DNA of 64,000 nucleotides. Source: Vitreoscilla filiformis (GTDB taxonomy: Bacteria; Pseudomonadota; Gammaproteobacteria; Burkholderiales; Burkholderiaceae_C). Below are positions 18,262-27,718 of the stretch, one piece after another; position 1 is the stretch's first letter, and the number at the start of each line of letters is the position of its first letter. The notes beneath the pieces are model-generated. The model saw only the letters and a list, made by a program, of their open reading frames with translations, was not told the DNA's origin and ran no database searches. The position numbers were made by a program, and so were the translations under genes. The stretch covers positions 310,001-374,000 of the forward strand of contig NZ_CP022423.1 in assembly GCF_002222655.1 (NCBI RefSeq). The letters run 5' to 3'.

Positions 18262-19833
18262 ATGAGCGCCCTACCCTTCCGCCGCAAGCTGCCGATTGGC
18301 ATCCAAACCTTCCGCATCATCCGCGAGGGTGGTTACTACTATGTGGACAAAACCGGGCAGGCCGTCGATCTGGCCGAACGGGGTCGGGCCTACTTCCTGA
18401 GCCGCCCTCGGCGCTTCGGCAAAAGCCTGCTGGTCGATACCTTCAAAGAGCTGTTCGAAGGCAACCGGGCGCTGTTCACCGGATTGGCCGCCGAATCGCG
18501 CTGGGACTGGGCGCAGCGTCATCCCGTCATTCACCTCAGTTTTTCAGATGGTGTGTTGCAAAGCCGCGCCGAGCTGGATCGGCGCATCGCCGAGCTGCTG
18601 CACGGCAACCGCGAAGCGCTGGGCCTGCCGCTGCCAGAGCGCATTGCACCTGGGGATGTGACGAGCAATTTCGTCGATCTGATCCGCCAAGCCCACCGTC
18701 AACATGGCGCCCCGGTGGTGGTGCTGATCGACGAGTACGACAAACCCATCCTCGACAACCTCAGCGTGCCCGACACCGCCCGCCAGATGCGTGAAGGTCT
18801 GAAAAACCTTTACTCCGTCCTCAAGGGAGCGGATGCACATTTGCGCTTCGTCTTCCTCACGGGCGTGAGCAAGTTCAGCAAGGTGAGCCTGTTTTCGGGC
18901 CTGAACCACTTGCAGGACATCACCCTGGACAAGCGCTGCGCCACCCTGTGCGGTTACACCGAACACGAGCTGAAAACGGTGTTTGCACCCGAGTTGCTTG
19001 GGCTGGATCCGGAGGAAATTCGCCGCTGGTACAACGGCTACAACTGGTTGGGCGAAGGCGTTTACAACCCGTTCGACGTGCTGCTGTTGTTGGACAAGCG
19101 CGAGTTCCAGCCCTACTGGTTTGAAACCGGCACGCCGACGTTTCTGGTCAAGCTCCTGGCCGAGCGCCAGTTCTTCACCCCCGATCTGAGCCAGGTGATG
19201 GCGATGGAGCAGCTCATCGGCTCCTTTGATGTGGATGAAATCCCGCCTGAAGCGCTGCTGTTCCAGACCGGCTACCTCACGCTGCGCGGACGCGAGGAAA
19301 TCTCACGGGCGCAGTGGGTCTACACCCTGGGCTATCCGAACCGCGAGGTCGAAACCAGCCTGAACGGCGCCCTGCTCAAAGGCTACGGCGTGCCGGATCG
19401 CCCCGCGCTGGCCACCCGTCTGCAATTGCTCAAACTGCTGCGCAACGGGGATGCGGCCAGTCTGCGGGCACTGTTCCACGCTTTTTTTGCCAGCATCCCG
19501 CACGACTGGTATCGCCGCAACGAGCTGGCGGGCTTCGAGGGCTACTACGCCAGCATCGTTTACAGCCACTTTGCGGCGGCGGGGTTGGAGATCCGGCTGG
19601 AAGATGCCACCAACCACGGTCGCATCGACATGACGGTGTTGGCCTTCGGCACCGTCTGGCTGTTCGAGTTCAAGGTGGTGGAACTCGTGCCCGAAGGCCG
19701 CGCCCTGGCGCAACTGCAAGCCCGGGGCTACGCCGAAAAATACCGCGCACGCGGCGAGCCCATCCGCCTCATCGGGGTGGAGTTCAGCAAGGTGGATCGC
19801 AACATCGTCGGCTTTGAGGTGCTGGAGGCGTGA
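18262..19833 (+). CDS. AAA-family ATPase with C-terminal PD-(D/E)XK nuclease-like domain
   Basis: The 523-residue product fits the AAA-ATPase_like plus PDDEXK_9 family. It begins with LPIGIQTFRIIREGGYYYVDKT, then Walker A SRPRRFGKSLL (near residue 50), Walker B VVVLIDEYDKP (near 155), and a C-terminal nuclease-like core with Asp in GRIDMTV and the E-x-K pair in LFEFKV (residues 453-473). These proteins are common, often multicopy and patchily distributed; their role is unproven, with mobile-element or defence functions suggested. The stop overlaps the start of the ModE-like regulator by four bases, so the two are translationally coupled. Confidence 0.85.
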   Translation: MSALPFRRKLPIGIQTFRIIREGGYYYVDKTGQAVDLAERGRAYFLSRPRRFGKSLLVDTFKELFEGNRALFTGLAAESRWDWAQRHPVIHLSFSDGVLQSRAELDRRIAELLHGNREALGLPLPERIAPGDVTSNFVDLIRQAHRQHGAPVVVLIDEYDKPILDNLSVPDTARQMREGLKNLYSVLKGADAHLRFVFLTGVSKFSKVSLFSGLNHLQDITLDKRCATLCGYTEHELKTVFAPELLGLDPEEIRRWYNGYNWLGEGVYNPFDVLLLLDKREFQPYWFETGTPTFLVKLLAERQFFTPDLSQVMAMEQLIGSFDVDEIPPEALLFQTGYLTLRGREEISRAQWVYTLGYPNREVETSLNGALLKGYGVPDRPALATRLQLLKLLRNGDAASLRALFHAFFASIPHDWYRRNELAGFEGYYASIVYSHFAAAGLEIRLEDATNHGRIDMTVLAFGTVWLFEFKVVELVPEGRALAQLQARGYAEKYRARGEPIRLIGVEFSKVDRNIVGFEVLEA

Positions 19834-20924
19834 AGCGCAGCCTCCGCGCCACCCGCGTCACCATCCGCCCGGTGTGGTCGATTCAGGATGCGGACGGCGG
19901 CCCGCCTCTGCCAGAACGCCTGCTGGCCCTGTTGGTGCAGGTACAAGCCCAAGGCAGCCTGCTGGCCGCCTGTGAGCGTTTGGGCATGAGCTATCGCCAC
20001 GGTTGGGATCTCGTGCGCCAAGGCGAGGCCGCGCTCGATGCCCCGCTGTTGCACATGGCACGCGGCAAGGGCTCGACCCTCACGCCGCTGGGCGCGCAGT
20101 TGGTGTGGGCCGATCACCGCATCACCGCCCGACTCGGCCCGGTGCTGGACTCGCTGGCCTGCGAACTGGCCGCCGGACTCAGCCAAGCCTTGGGCGCCGA
20201 TCCGCCCCAGCTTCGGCTGCACGCGAGCCATGGGTTTGCCGTCGAAGCGCTGGTACAAGCGCTGGGCCGCCAAGGGGTGACGGTGGAGCGCCGCTACGGC
20301 AGCAGCGTCGAAGCCGCCGCCGCGCTGCACGATGGCGCCTGCGATCTGGCCGGCCTTCACCTGCCCGAAGGCCCTCTGCAAGCCGCCGCGCTGGCCCACT
20401 ACGCGCCTTGGCTGGGTCGGCCAGATTGGCAACTCATCGACATCGCCACCCGCCGCCAGGGTCTGATGCTGCCCGCCGGCAACCCCGCCAAACTCTACGA
20501 ACTGGCCGACCTCACCCGCCCCGGCGTGCGCTTCATCAACCGCCAAGCGGGTTCGGGCACGCGCTTTTTGCTGGAAGGGCTGCTGGCGCAGGCGGGCGTT
20601 TCGCCGCAACGCATCCCGGGGTTTGAACAGGGCGAGTTCACCCATGCTGCCGTGGCCGCGTTCGTGGCCAGTGGCATGGCCGATGTGGGCTTCGGCTTGG
20701 AAACCCCCGCCCGCCACTTCCGCCTTGATTTTTTGCCCTTGGCCAGCGAGCGTTATTTCCTGCTCTGCCGGGCTTCGACCTTGGACACCCCCGCGCTGCA
20801 CGCGGTATTGACGGTGCTGCGCTCGGCGGCGTTTCATGCGGAAGTCGATGCCTTGCCGGGCTACCACGCTGGGCGGGCCGGACACGTGCAAGCGCTGGCC
20901 GAAGCATTCCCGCCAAGCCGATAG
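19830..20924 (+). CDS. ModE-like DNA-binding protein with periplasmic-binding-protein-like sensor domain
   Basis: The 364-residue product has an N-terminal winged helix of ModE type (residues 28-85, with ACERLGMSYRHGWDLVR and GSTLTPLGAQLV) and a substrate-binding-protein-like domain (about residues 120-345, with NRQAGSGTRFLLE and DVGFGLE). Such one-component regulators respond to molybdate or a related small ligand. It lies near the molybdenum-dependent fds operon, which suggests control of molybdenum use or formate oxidation, but this is inference. The start is GTG, overlapping the preceding stop. Its own stop overlaps the OxyR-like operator of ahpF. Confidence 0.78.
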   Translation: MKRSLRATRVTIRPVWSIQDADGGPPLPERLLALLVQVQAQGSLLAACERLGMSYRHGWDLVRQGEAALDAPLLHMARGKGSTLTPLGAQLVWADHRITARLGPVLDSLACELAAGLSQALGADPPQLRLHASHGFAVEALVQALGRQGVTVERRYGSSVEAAAALHDGACDLAGLHLPEGPLQAAALAHYAPWLGRPDWQLIDIATRRQGLMLPAGNPAKLYELADLTRPGVRFINRQAGSGTRFLLEGLLAQAGVSPQRIPGFEQGEFTHAAVAAFVASGMADVGFGLETPARHFRLDFLPLASERYFLLCRASTLDTPALHAVLTVLRSAAFHAEVDALPGYHAGRAGHVQALAEAFPPSR

Positions 20925-20957
20925 GTTTTGCATATGGGTGAGATTGGATCAATCAAA
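20921..20957 (+). promoter_or_regulatory. OxyR-like operator and promoter of ahpF
   Basis: ATAG-N7-ATAT (20921-20935), seven bases, then ATTGGATCAATCAAA (20943-20957). TACCAT at 20980-20985 serves as a -10 element, 33 bases after the start of GATCAATCAA. Every spacing equals that of the ahpC operator at 11839. Confidence 0.65.
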
Positions 20958-21029
20958 CCCGCCAATCACGCCCCCGTCCTACCATGAGGGCATTGAGACA
21001 CCCGACCTGCATCGAAAGGACACGACACC

Positions 21030-22601
21030 ATGTTGGACACCAACACCCAAGCCCAGCTGCAAGCCTATTTCCAGCGCATCAGCCAGCCCGTGGAGCTGGT
21101 GGCCAGTTTGGACGATCGCCCCGCTTCGGCTGAAATGCGCGAGCTGCTCACCGAAGTGGCCGCCGCAGCACCCGGCAAGATCAGCTTGCGCGTCGATGGC
21201 CAGGCCGAACGCCGTCCCTCGTTCCAAATCCGCCGGGCCAACGGTGCGGGGGGCGAGGTGCGTTTCGCCGCCATCCCCATGGGCCATGAATTCACCTCGC
21301 TGATTCTGGCGGTGCTGTGGGCCGGTGGTCATCCACCCAAGGTCGAGCCGGAGGTGATCGAGCAGATCAAGGCGTTGGAGGGGGACTTCCGCTTCAAGGT
21401 CTACATGTCCCTGACCTGCCACAACTGCCCGGACGTGGTGCAAGCCCTCCACCTCATGGCCACCTTCAACCCGCGCATCCAAGCGGTGGCGGTGGATGGT
21501 GGGCTGTTCCAAGCCGAGGTCGAAGCCAAACAAATCATGGCCGTGCCCTACGTCACGCTGAACGGTCAGCCGTTCGGCTCGGGCCGCATGGAGGTGAAGG
21601 ACATCCTCGCCAAAATCGACACCGGCGCCGCCAAGCGCGAAGCCGCCGCCATGAACGCGAAGGAGGCCTTCGATGTGCTGATCGTCGGCGGTGGCCCGGC
21701 TGGCGCGGCGGCAGCGGTGTACGCAGCGCGCAAGGGCATCCGCACCGGTTTGCTGGCCGAGCGTTTCGGCGGTCAAACGCTGGACACGCTGGGCATCGAA
21801 AACTTCATCTCGGTGCCGGAAACCCAAGGCCCGAAATTCGCCGCCGCCCTGGAAGCGCATGTGCGCACCTACGACGTGGATGTGATGACACAACAGCGTG
21901 TCGAACAGCTCATCCCCGCCGAACAGACCGGGGGGCTGACCACGGTCAAACTGGCCAACGGCGGCGAGTTGAAGGGCCGCACGGTGATCGTGGCCACGGG
22001 CGCCCGCTGGCGCAACATGAATGTGCCCGGTGAAGCCGAGTACAAAACCAAGGGCGTGGCCTACTGCCCGCACTGCGACGGCCCGTTGTTCAAGGGCAAG
22101 GACGTGGCGGTGATCGGCGGCGGTAACTCCGGCGTCGAAGCGGCGATCGACTTGGCGGGCATCGTCAAAAGCGTGACCTTGCTCGAATTCGCCGACCAAC
22201 TGAAGGCCGATCAGGTGCTGGTGAACAAGTTGAAGAGCTTGCCCAACGTCACCATCCACGTGAATGCCCAGACCACCGAAGTCATCGGCGATGGTCAGAA
22301 GATGACCGGCCTGCGCTGGAAGGATCGCGTGAGCGGCTCCGAACACGAAGCCGCACTGGCGGGGGTGTTTGTGCAGATCGGCCTGGTGCCCAACACCGAA
22401 TTCGCCAAGGGCGTGGTGGAGATGAACCGCTTCGGCGAAATCATGGTGGACGCCAAGTGCCACACCAGCGTGCCGGGCGTGTTTGCGGCGGGGGACTGCT
22501 CCACGGTGCCCTACAAACAAATCATCATCGCCACGGGCGAAGGGGCCAAGGCGGCGCTGTCGGCTTTCGATCACCTGATCCGCACGCCGGCAGCCGCCTG
22601 A
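21030..22601 (+). CDS. ahpF: alkyl hydroperoxide reductase flavoprotein subunit
   Basis: NADH-dependent FAD disulfide reductase that recycles AhpC. The 523-residue product has the N-terminal double thioredoxin-fold domain with its redox pair in [11 protein letters not shown], then the FAD-binding [17 protein letters not shown], the thioredoxin-reductase-type dithiol CPHCDGP, the NADH-binding [15 protein letters not shown], and the C-terminal FAD motif [15 protein letters not shown]. Length fits AhpF. It is not adjacent to ahpC, but the two share a promoter and operator layout. A GAAAGGA ribosome site precedes the ATG. Confidence 0.96.
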   Translation: MLDTNTQAQLQAYFQRISQPVELVASLDDRPASAEMRELLTEVAAAAPGKISLRVDGQAERRPSFQIRRANGAGGEVRFAAIPMGHEFTSLILAVLWAGGHPPKVEPEVIEQIKALEGDFRFKVYMSLTCHNCPDVVQALHLMATFNPRIQAVAVDGGLFQAEVEAKQIMAVPYVTLNGQPFGSGRMEVKDILAKIDTGAAKREAAAMNAKEAFDVLIVGGGPAGAAAAVYAARKGIRTGLLAERFGGQTLDTLGIENFISVPETQGPKFAAALEAHVRTYDVDVMTQQRVEQLIPAEQTGGLTTVKLANGGELKGRTVIVATGARWRNMNVPGEAEYKTKGVAYCPHCDGPLFKGKDVAVIGGGNSGVEAAIDLAGIVKSVTLLEFADQLKADQVLVNKLKSLPNVTIHVNAQTTEVIGDGQKMTGLRWKDRVSGSEHEAALAGVFVQIGLVPNTEFAKGVVEMNRFGEIMVDAKCHTSVPGVFAAGDCSTVPYKQIIIATGEGAKAALSAFDHLIRTPAAA

Positions 22602-22622
22602 CCCCCACCCGCCTCAGGCACC

Positions 22623-25600
22623 TCAAGGCCCAGCGCACTCGGGGGGGCGATCGGATGTGCCCGCCGGGAAGAACAGTTGACACTCGGTCGGGTGCGTGTG
22701 GCGGTGCAGCGCCTGCAACCGCGCCCCCATCCATGCCGACAACTGCGCGGGGCTGTAGGTGGTGCGCGTCACGTCCCAGAGGCGCAGGGTTTTGTCCACG
22801 CCGAGTGTCATCACCTGATGGCCCTCGGCCATGAATTTGGCGGCCAAGATGCCTTCTTGGTGGCCTTTCAATTCGGTCAACAACACCCCTTCGCGAGCGC
22901 GCCACACGCGGGCCGTTTCGTCGTCGCTGGCGGTGAGGATGCGTTGGCTGTCCGCACTGAACACCACCGATCGCACGGTGCCCGTGTGCCCCGTCAGTTC
23001 GGTCAGCAAAACGCCTCGTGCCACATCCCAGACCTTGGTCGTGCCATCGGGGCTGCTGCTGGCCACCAAACCACCATCGGGGCTGAACACCACCGACAAC
23101 ACCCGGTCTTGGTGACCTTTGAGCTCGGCCAGCAACGCCCCGTCCGATGCTTGCCAAATCCGCACGACGCGGTCATCGCCCCCCGTCACGATGCGCCGAC
23201 CATCCAGGCTGAATGCCGCCGCCCACACGGCCCCCACATGGGCGGCGATCGTCACGCGGGGCGGCCCACCCAACAAACCGTCGGAAACGCTGACCTGCCC
23301 GCCATCGTTGGCCGTCAGGATGCGGGAGCCGTCGATGTTGAACGCGACCACGCGCACCCAATCGCGCTGTGGGGGCAGCGTCAAACTCAACTGGCCGGTG
23401 GCAACGTCCCACACCCGCACCAGCCGGTCGGTGCTGCCTGTCACCACCCGGTTGCCCTCAAAGTTGAACGCCGCCACCAGGGTCGAAGCATTGGCCGGAT
23501 TGACCCATTCGGCCAACACCTTCTCATTCTGAACATCCCAGACCCGCGTCAACGCATCCGCCCCAGTGGTCACGAGGCGGTGGCCTTGGGTGTCGAACGC
23601 CGCGTTGCGGATCCAGTCCCGCAGATCGTCGATGGTGCGCAGCGGCATGTCCTTGCGCGCACTCCACACCCTCAGGGTGCGATCCGAGCTGGCCGTGACG
23701 ACACGGGTGCCGTCCGGGCTGAACGCCGCGCCACGCACCGCCGCCGCGTGACCACGCAACTCGGTCAGCAATGCCCCTTTGCCTTTGGTCTCGCGGATGT
23801 CCCACAAGCGTGCGGTGCGATCGTCGCTGGTGGTCACCAGTTGGGTGCTGTCGGGTGAGAACACCGCCGACAGCACCCAATCTTGGTGGCCCTTGAGCTT
23901 CAGCAAAGGCCGCTGAAGCTGGTTCACATCCCACACCCGGGCGGACTTGTCCGCGCTGGCGGTGACCAAGCGCGTGCCATCGGGACTGAAAGCCACCCAG
24001 CGCACCATGTCATGGTGGCTGCGCAGCTCACCGACCAGCTCACCGGTGGCTGCCCGCCACAGCCGAGCGGTGCGGTCATCGCTGGCGGTGGCCACCCATT
24101 GACCGTCTGGGCTGAACACCGCCGAACGAATCGGCCCGGCATGCCCTTTGAGTTCGAACGCCAGCGTGGCGGTGTGCCCATCCCACTGCCAGATGCGGGC
24201 GGTAGCGTCGTCGCTGGCGGTCAGCACCCGTTGGCCTTGGGCATCCCAGGTGCTGGCCCAGACACCACCGGCATGTCCGCTCAAGGTGGCCAGCAGCGCC
24301 CCTGTGCGTCGATCCCACAGCCGGGCGGTGCCATCGGTGCTGCTGGTGAGCACCTGCGTGCCGTCGGGGCGGAACGTCGCCGTGGTCACCGGCCCATGGT
24401 GGCCGGTCAAATTCGCCAGCACCTGACCCGTCGGCACGGCCCACACCCGGGCGCTGCGATCGTCACTGGCCGTCACCACTGCTTGACCATCTTGGCTGAA
24501 CGCCACCGTGCGCACCAGCCCCTGATGACCCCGGAATGCCCGAATTTCTTGCCCAGTCTGGGCATGCCACAGACGCGCCGTGTGGTCCTCGCTGGCCGAC
24601 ACGATGTGGGTACCGTCCCCACTGAACGCTGCGGCGAACACCCGATCTTGGTGGCCCACCAAACCCAGCAAGGCCGCTTGAGCGGCGTCGGCGGCCTTGA
24701 ACGCCGCCGCACTGACGTTGCCCCCTTGCTGACTCACCCTCAACGCCGCGTGACCCAACAACAAGGCCCGGTCGGGATCGCCCAGCAACAGCGAGGCCGT
24801 CACCCCGGCGGCCAGCTCACCCGCTCGGGCCTGGCGCATCGCCGCCTGCGCCTGCACGTACAAACTGAAGAAGCCCACAGCCACGCCACTGGCCAGCACC
24901 GTGGTGCCCACCAAAATTTGGTTGGTTCGCGTCCAGAACGTGGGGCGGTGCAGGCGAACCCAGTCCATGCCGAACAATTGTCGATACAGGCCATTGCGCC
25001 ACTGCAAACACCCATCGGCCCGCCGCATCAGCCCCGACAAGCGCAAGCGGTTGTGAACCACCGAGGTGTCCTGCACCCTCACCCGCCGACCGCGCAGCAC
25101 CCGCTCGCACACATCGAACAGTTCCGTTTGCAACGGGGCGGGGGTTCGGAGCAGGTAGTCGGCCACGAACTGGAAGTGCGGATCGCCGCGCCCCTTTTCG
25201 CTCAACAGCTCATGCGCCACCAAGGCAGGAACCTCTGCCGGATCGGTCACGGCCTGGGCACTGAGCAACGCACACAATTTTTGCGTCAGGTAGGGCTGGC
25301 CGCCGCTCCAGTGCAACACGGCGGCCAGCAGCGCGTCGGTGGTGGCTGGGGGCTGTTGCAGTGCGGCCAGCAAGGGCCGCGCCTCAGCAGGAGAGAAGTC
25401 GGTGATCTCCACACGCTGCCCGATGTTGAAAGGGGTGCGGCTGGGATCCCGAATCAACTCTCCCGGCGTGGCCACCCCCAGCAACACAAACGACAGTCGC
25501 GCCAACTCTGGCCGCTGCGCCCGCTGGTTGTGCAGGGCCCGGATGAGGGCAAAAAAATCATCGGTGAAATCCAGCCCCAGGGTGGTGTCAATTTCATCGA

Positions 25601-26027
25601 CCAGCACCGTGATGCGCCCCGGCACCTCGGGCAGCAGCACCTCGGTGACATACGCCCACATGCGCTGCGCCAGCGGCAGATGCGCATGGGCCTCCCACCA
25701 ACTGAACACGTCGGTCTGCGGCATGCAGGCGGACTCGATTTCCGTCAGCACCCCCAGATACCAGCTCTCTGCACTGACTTGCTGGCTGCCGATGGTGGTG
25801 AGGTCGATGGCCACCACGATCTGCCCCTCGGCCCACAAAGCCGCTGTGGTGCGGGCCATGAGGCTGGACTTGCCCATCTGCCGCGAGGACAGCACATAAG
25901 CAAACTCACCCTGGCGGCACAGCGCCAGCAACTCCGCATCACAAGGGCGGGTGATGTAGCTGGGGCTGTCGGGCGGCAACGTCCCCCCGGTGACGTAGCG
26001 AAAAGCAGGGGCATGAACGGCGCTCAC
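22623..26027 (-). CDS. AAA-like ATPase with membrane segment and WD40 propellers
   Basis: The 1134-residue product has three parts. Residues about 10-350 are an AAA-like/STAND-type ATPase with Walker A SSRQMGKSSLM and Walker B ITVLVDEIDTTL, ending in a winged-helix-like segment (LRLSGLMRRADGCLQWRNGL). One membrane span follows at about 366-392 (ILVGTTVLASGVAVGFFSLY). From about 450 to the end I count 15 WD40 repeats (for example GHQDRVLSVVFSPDG ... ASDDRTARLWD), enough for two propellers; repeats 9-11 are the most diverged. It follows the TIR gene by 15 bases on the same strand and shares its RQMGKSSL ATPase type. A sensor or scaffold role is plausible; the function is unknown. Confidence 0.88.
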   Translation of the reverse strand: MSAVHAPAFRYVTGGTLPPDSPSYITRPCDAELLALCRQGEFAYVLSSRQMGKSSLMARTTAALWAEGQIVVAIDLTTIGSQQVSAESWYLGVLTEIESACMPQTDVFSWWEAHAHLPLAQRMWAYVTEVLLPEVPGRITVLVDEIDTTLGLDFTDDFFALIRALHNQRAQRPELARLSFVLLGVATPGELIRDPSRTPFNIGQRVEITDFSPAEARPLLAALQQPPATTDALLAAVLHWSGGQPYLTQKLCALLSAQAVTDPAEVPALVAHELLSEKGRGDPHFQFVADYLLRTPAPLQTELFDVCERVLRGRRVRVQDTSVVHNRLRLSGLMRRADGCLQWRNGLYRQLFGMDWVRLHRPTFWTRTNQILVGTTVLASGVAVGFFSLYVQAQAAMRQARAGELAAGVTASLLLGDPDRALLLGHAALRVSQQGGNVSAAAFKAADAAQAALLGLVGHQDRVFAAAFSGDGTHIVSASEDHTARLWHAQTGQEIRAFRGHQGLVRTVAFSQDGQAVVTASDDRSARVWAVPTGQVLANLTGHHGPVTTATFRPDGTQVLTSSTDGTARLWDRRTGALLATLSGHAGGVWASTWDAQGQRVLTASDDATARIWQWDGHTATLAFELKGHAGPIRSAVFSPDGQWVATASDDRTARLWRAATGELVGELRSHHDMVRWVAFSPDGTRLVTASADKSARVWDVNQLQRPLLKLKGHQDWVLSAVFSPDSTQLVTTSDDRTARLWDIRETKGKGALLTELRGHAAAVRGAAFSPDGTRVVTASSDRTLRVWSARKDMPLRTIDDLRDWIRNAAFDTQGHRLVTTGADALTRVWDVQNEKVLAEWVNPANASTLVAAFNFEGNRVVTGSTDRLVRVWDVATGQLSLTLPPQRDWVRVVAFNIDGSRILTANDGGQVSVSDGLLGGPPRVTIAAHVGAVWAAAFSLDGRRIVTGGDDRVVRIWQASDGALLAELKGHQDRVLSVVFSPDGGLVASSSPDGTTKVWDVARGVLLTELTGHTGTVRSVVFSADSQRILTASDDETARVWRAREGVLLTELKGHQEGILAAKFMAEGHQVMTLGVDKTLRLWDVTRTTYSPAQLSAWMGARLQALHRHTHPTECQLFFPAGTSDRPPECAGP

Positions 26028-26042
26028 AGTGCGGCCCCCAGG

Positions 26043-27575
26043 TCACAGCACACGGGTCAGGTACAGGCTGTAGAGCGGACAGCGGGCCACCAAACGCCCC
26101 CCGCTCTCCTTCAACACCCCGCCCGCCATCAAACGATGGCGCTGTGCCGTGTCGGCCATGCCGGTGCGCAGGGCGCTGCGCATGGCCATGAGCAAATCCG
26201 GACGGGCGTGCAACCGCGCCAGCATGGCCCGCAGATGATCCCCAAAGGGGCCGCTTTCCGAATCGGCTTCGCGCAGCAGATCCAGCAGCGTGTGGCGCCG
26301 CTTGCTCAACAAGTACAGCGCTTTGCGCATCAAGTAGGGGTGTCCAGCCAGCAGTTCGTACAACTGCGCCAGTTCGCCAGCGCCCAACGGGGCCCCATGG
26401 GAAGCGTTCATCTGCATGACCTCCTCCCGCGTGAAATCCTCCAACCGCAGGTTCGTCCCGACGTTGAACGGGGATTGGCTCAGGTTCTCGATCAGCATGT
26501 GCGGTTCGGTCGAGATCACCTGTGCCAGCGCGAACAGCTTCCACGCCGGGCGCATGGCCCGCATGTTGTGCCAACTGCGCAACATGCCGAAGAAGTCCGA
26601 GCTGGTGGGGGCGTCGAGCAGGGCGTCGGCCTCATCCAGCGCCAGCAGCAAGCCACCAGGCTGACACGCGGGCAAGATGCGGCGCTCCATGAAACGGGTG
26701 GCTTTTTGCAGTGGCGGCAACGGCGCAGCCCAGTGTTTGTCCAGCTCGGACGCCAACCCCAAGGCGTCTTCCACCAGATAGCAAAACTGGTGATACAGCG
26801 TATTCGGGTCAGCCAACTCTGCCGTGCCAAATCCTTGGAAATCGACAAACGCCACTTGTTTGCCAGCGTGCTGGGCGCGTTGCATCACCCGACCCAACAG
26901 CGAACTCTTGCCCATCTGCCGTGGGGCTTGGATGGTGAGGGTGTAGCCCGCATGCTGCTGCTCTTCCTCCGCCACCCCGTCGGCCAGCCGCGTGACATAA
27001 AACGGCGATTCGGGCGAAATCGTGCCTTCTGGGGCTTCCAACGGCCCCCGGGGTGCCCCCGTGCCCAGCGCAGCGCGTGGGTTGGCAGAGGGCAACGGCA
27101 CATCGGCGGCCAGACCCGCACCACTCAGCGTAGGCGCGGGCAGATCGGCCAAACCGGTCACCGCACGGGTCAGTTCGGACAGCAAACGCTCATCGTCGGA
27201 CGGGTCACGCCACAAGGCGTAGTTCACTTGGTTCAGGCACGCGCCCAAGTCATACGGCAACGCCCCTTCAAAACGCACACGCACCGGCAGGATGACGGGC
27301 CGGGTGCCACTGCGCTTGCGCTGCTCCATGGCCATGCGCACTTCCTCGGCCACCATCTGGCTTTGCACCGAATGTTCGGACAGCAGCAGCACCAAAAAGT
27401 CCGCCGCGACCAGCTCTTGCTGGATGCGTTTGACCCAGTTTTCTCCCACCACCATGGTTTGATCGAGGAACACATCGTGGCCCTGTGCGTGCAAACGCGC
27501 CAACAGGCGCTCCGCCAAGGGTTGGTCGAACTCGGTGTTGCGCTTGTAGCTGATGAAAATGCGCTGGCGGGTCAT
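26043..27575 (-). CDS. TIR domain fused to AAA-like ATPase
   Basis: The 510-residue product begins with a TIR domain (residues 3-130: RIFISYKRN, GHDVFLDQ, ADFLVLLLSEHSVQS, a candidate catalytic Glu in MVAEEVRMAME, RPVILPVRV). A linker leads to an AAA-like ATPase with Walker A APRQMGKSSLL (near 225) and Walker B GLLLALDEADALL (near 310). Bacterial TIR domains often cleave NAD+ or signal in anti-phage immunity. The ATPase is of the same type as in the downstream WD40 protein, and the pair probably forms one operon. ATG 27575 is chosen because TIR similarity starts there. Enzymatic activity is not shown by sequence alone. Confidence 0.87.
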   Translation of the reverse strand: MTRQRIFISYKRNTEFDQPLAERLLARLHAQGHDVFLDQTMVVGENWVKRIQQELVAADFLVLLLSEHSVQSQMVAEEVRMAMEQRKRSGTRPVILPVRVRFEGALPYDLGACLNQVNYALWRDPSDDERLLSELTRAVTGLADLPAPTLSGAGLAADVPLPSANPRAALGTGAPRGPLEAPEGTISPESPFYVTRLADGVAEEEQQHAGYTLTIQAPRQMGKSSLLGRVMQRAQHAGKQVAFVDFQGFGTAELADPNTLYHQFCYLVEDALGLASELDKHWAAPLPPLQKATRFMERRILPACQPGGLLLALDEADALLDAPTSSDFFGMLRSWHNMRAMRPAWKLFALAQVISTEPHMLIENLSQSPFNVGTNLRLEDFTREEVMQMNASHGAPLGAGELAQLYELLAGHPYLMRKALYLLSKRRHTLLDLLREADSESGPFGDHLRAMLARLHARPDLLMAMRSALRTGMADTAQRHRLMAGGVLKESGGRLVARCPLYSLYLTRVL

Positions 27576-27718
27576 GGTGGGCTTTCTGCAATGCAGGCTG
27601 GATTGTCGCCACCCCGCAGGCCATTCCGCACAAAAAACCGGCAGCAATGCACACCACTGTGCCGCCCGATGCGGGACACGTCCTCCTAAACTGACCCGCC
27701 TTGCATTCGAGATCTGCC

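Noticed and set aside
22800..24700. Tandem DNA repeats in the WD40 gene as a satellite or CRISPR
   Set aside because: The periodicity of about 126 bases is explained by WD40 protein repeats with diverged nucleotide sequence.
23883..27689. A 1268-codon open frame on the plus strand, antisense to the TIR and WD40 genes
   Set aside because: It is rich in His, Gln, Arg and Gly, has no domain, and lies exactly opposite two genes with clear domains. Long antisense frames are common at this GC content.
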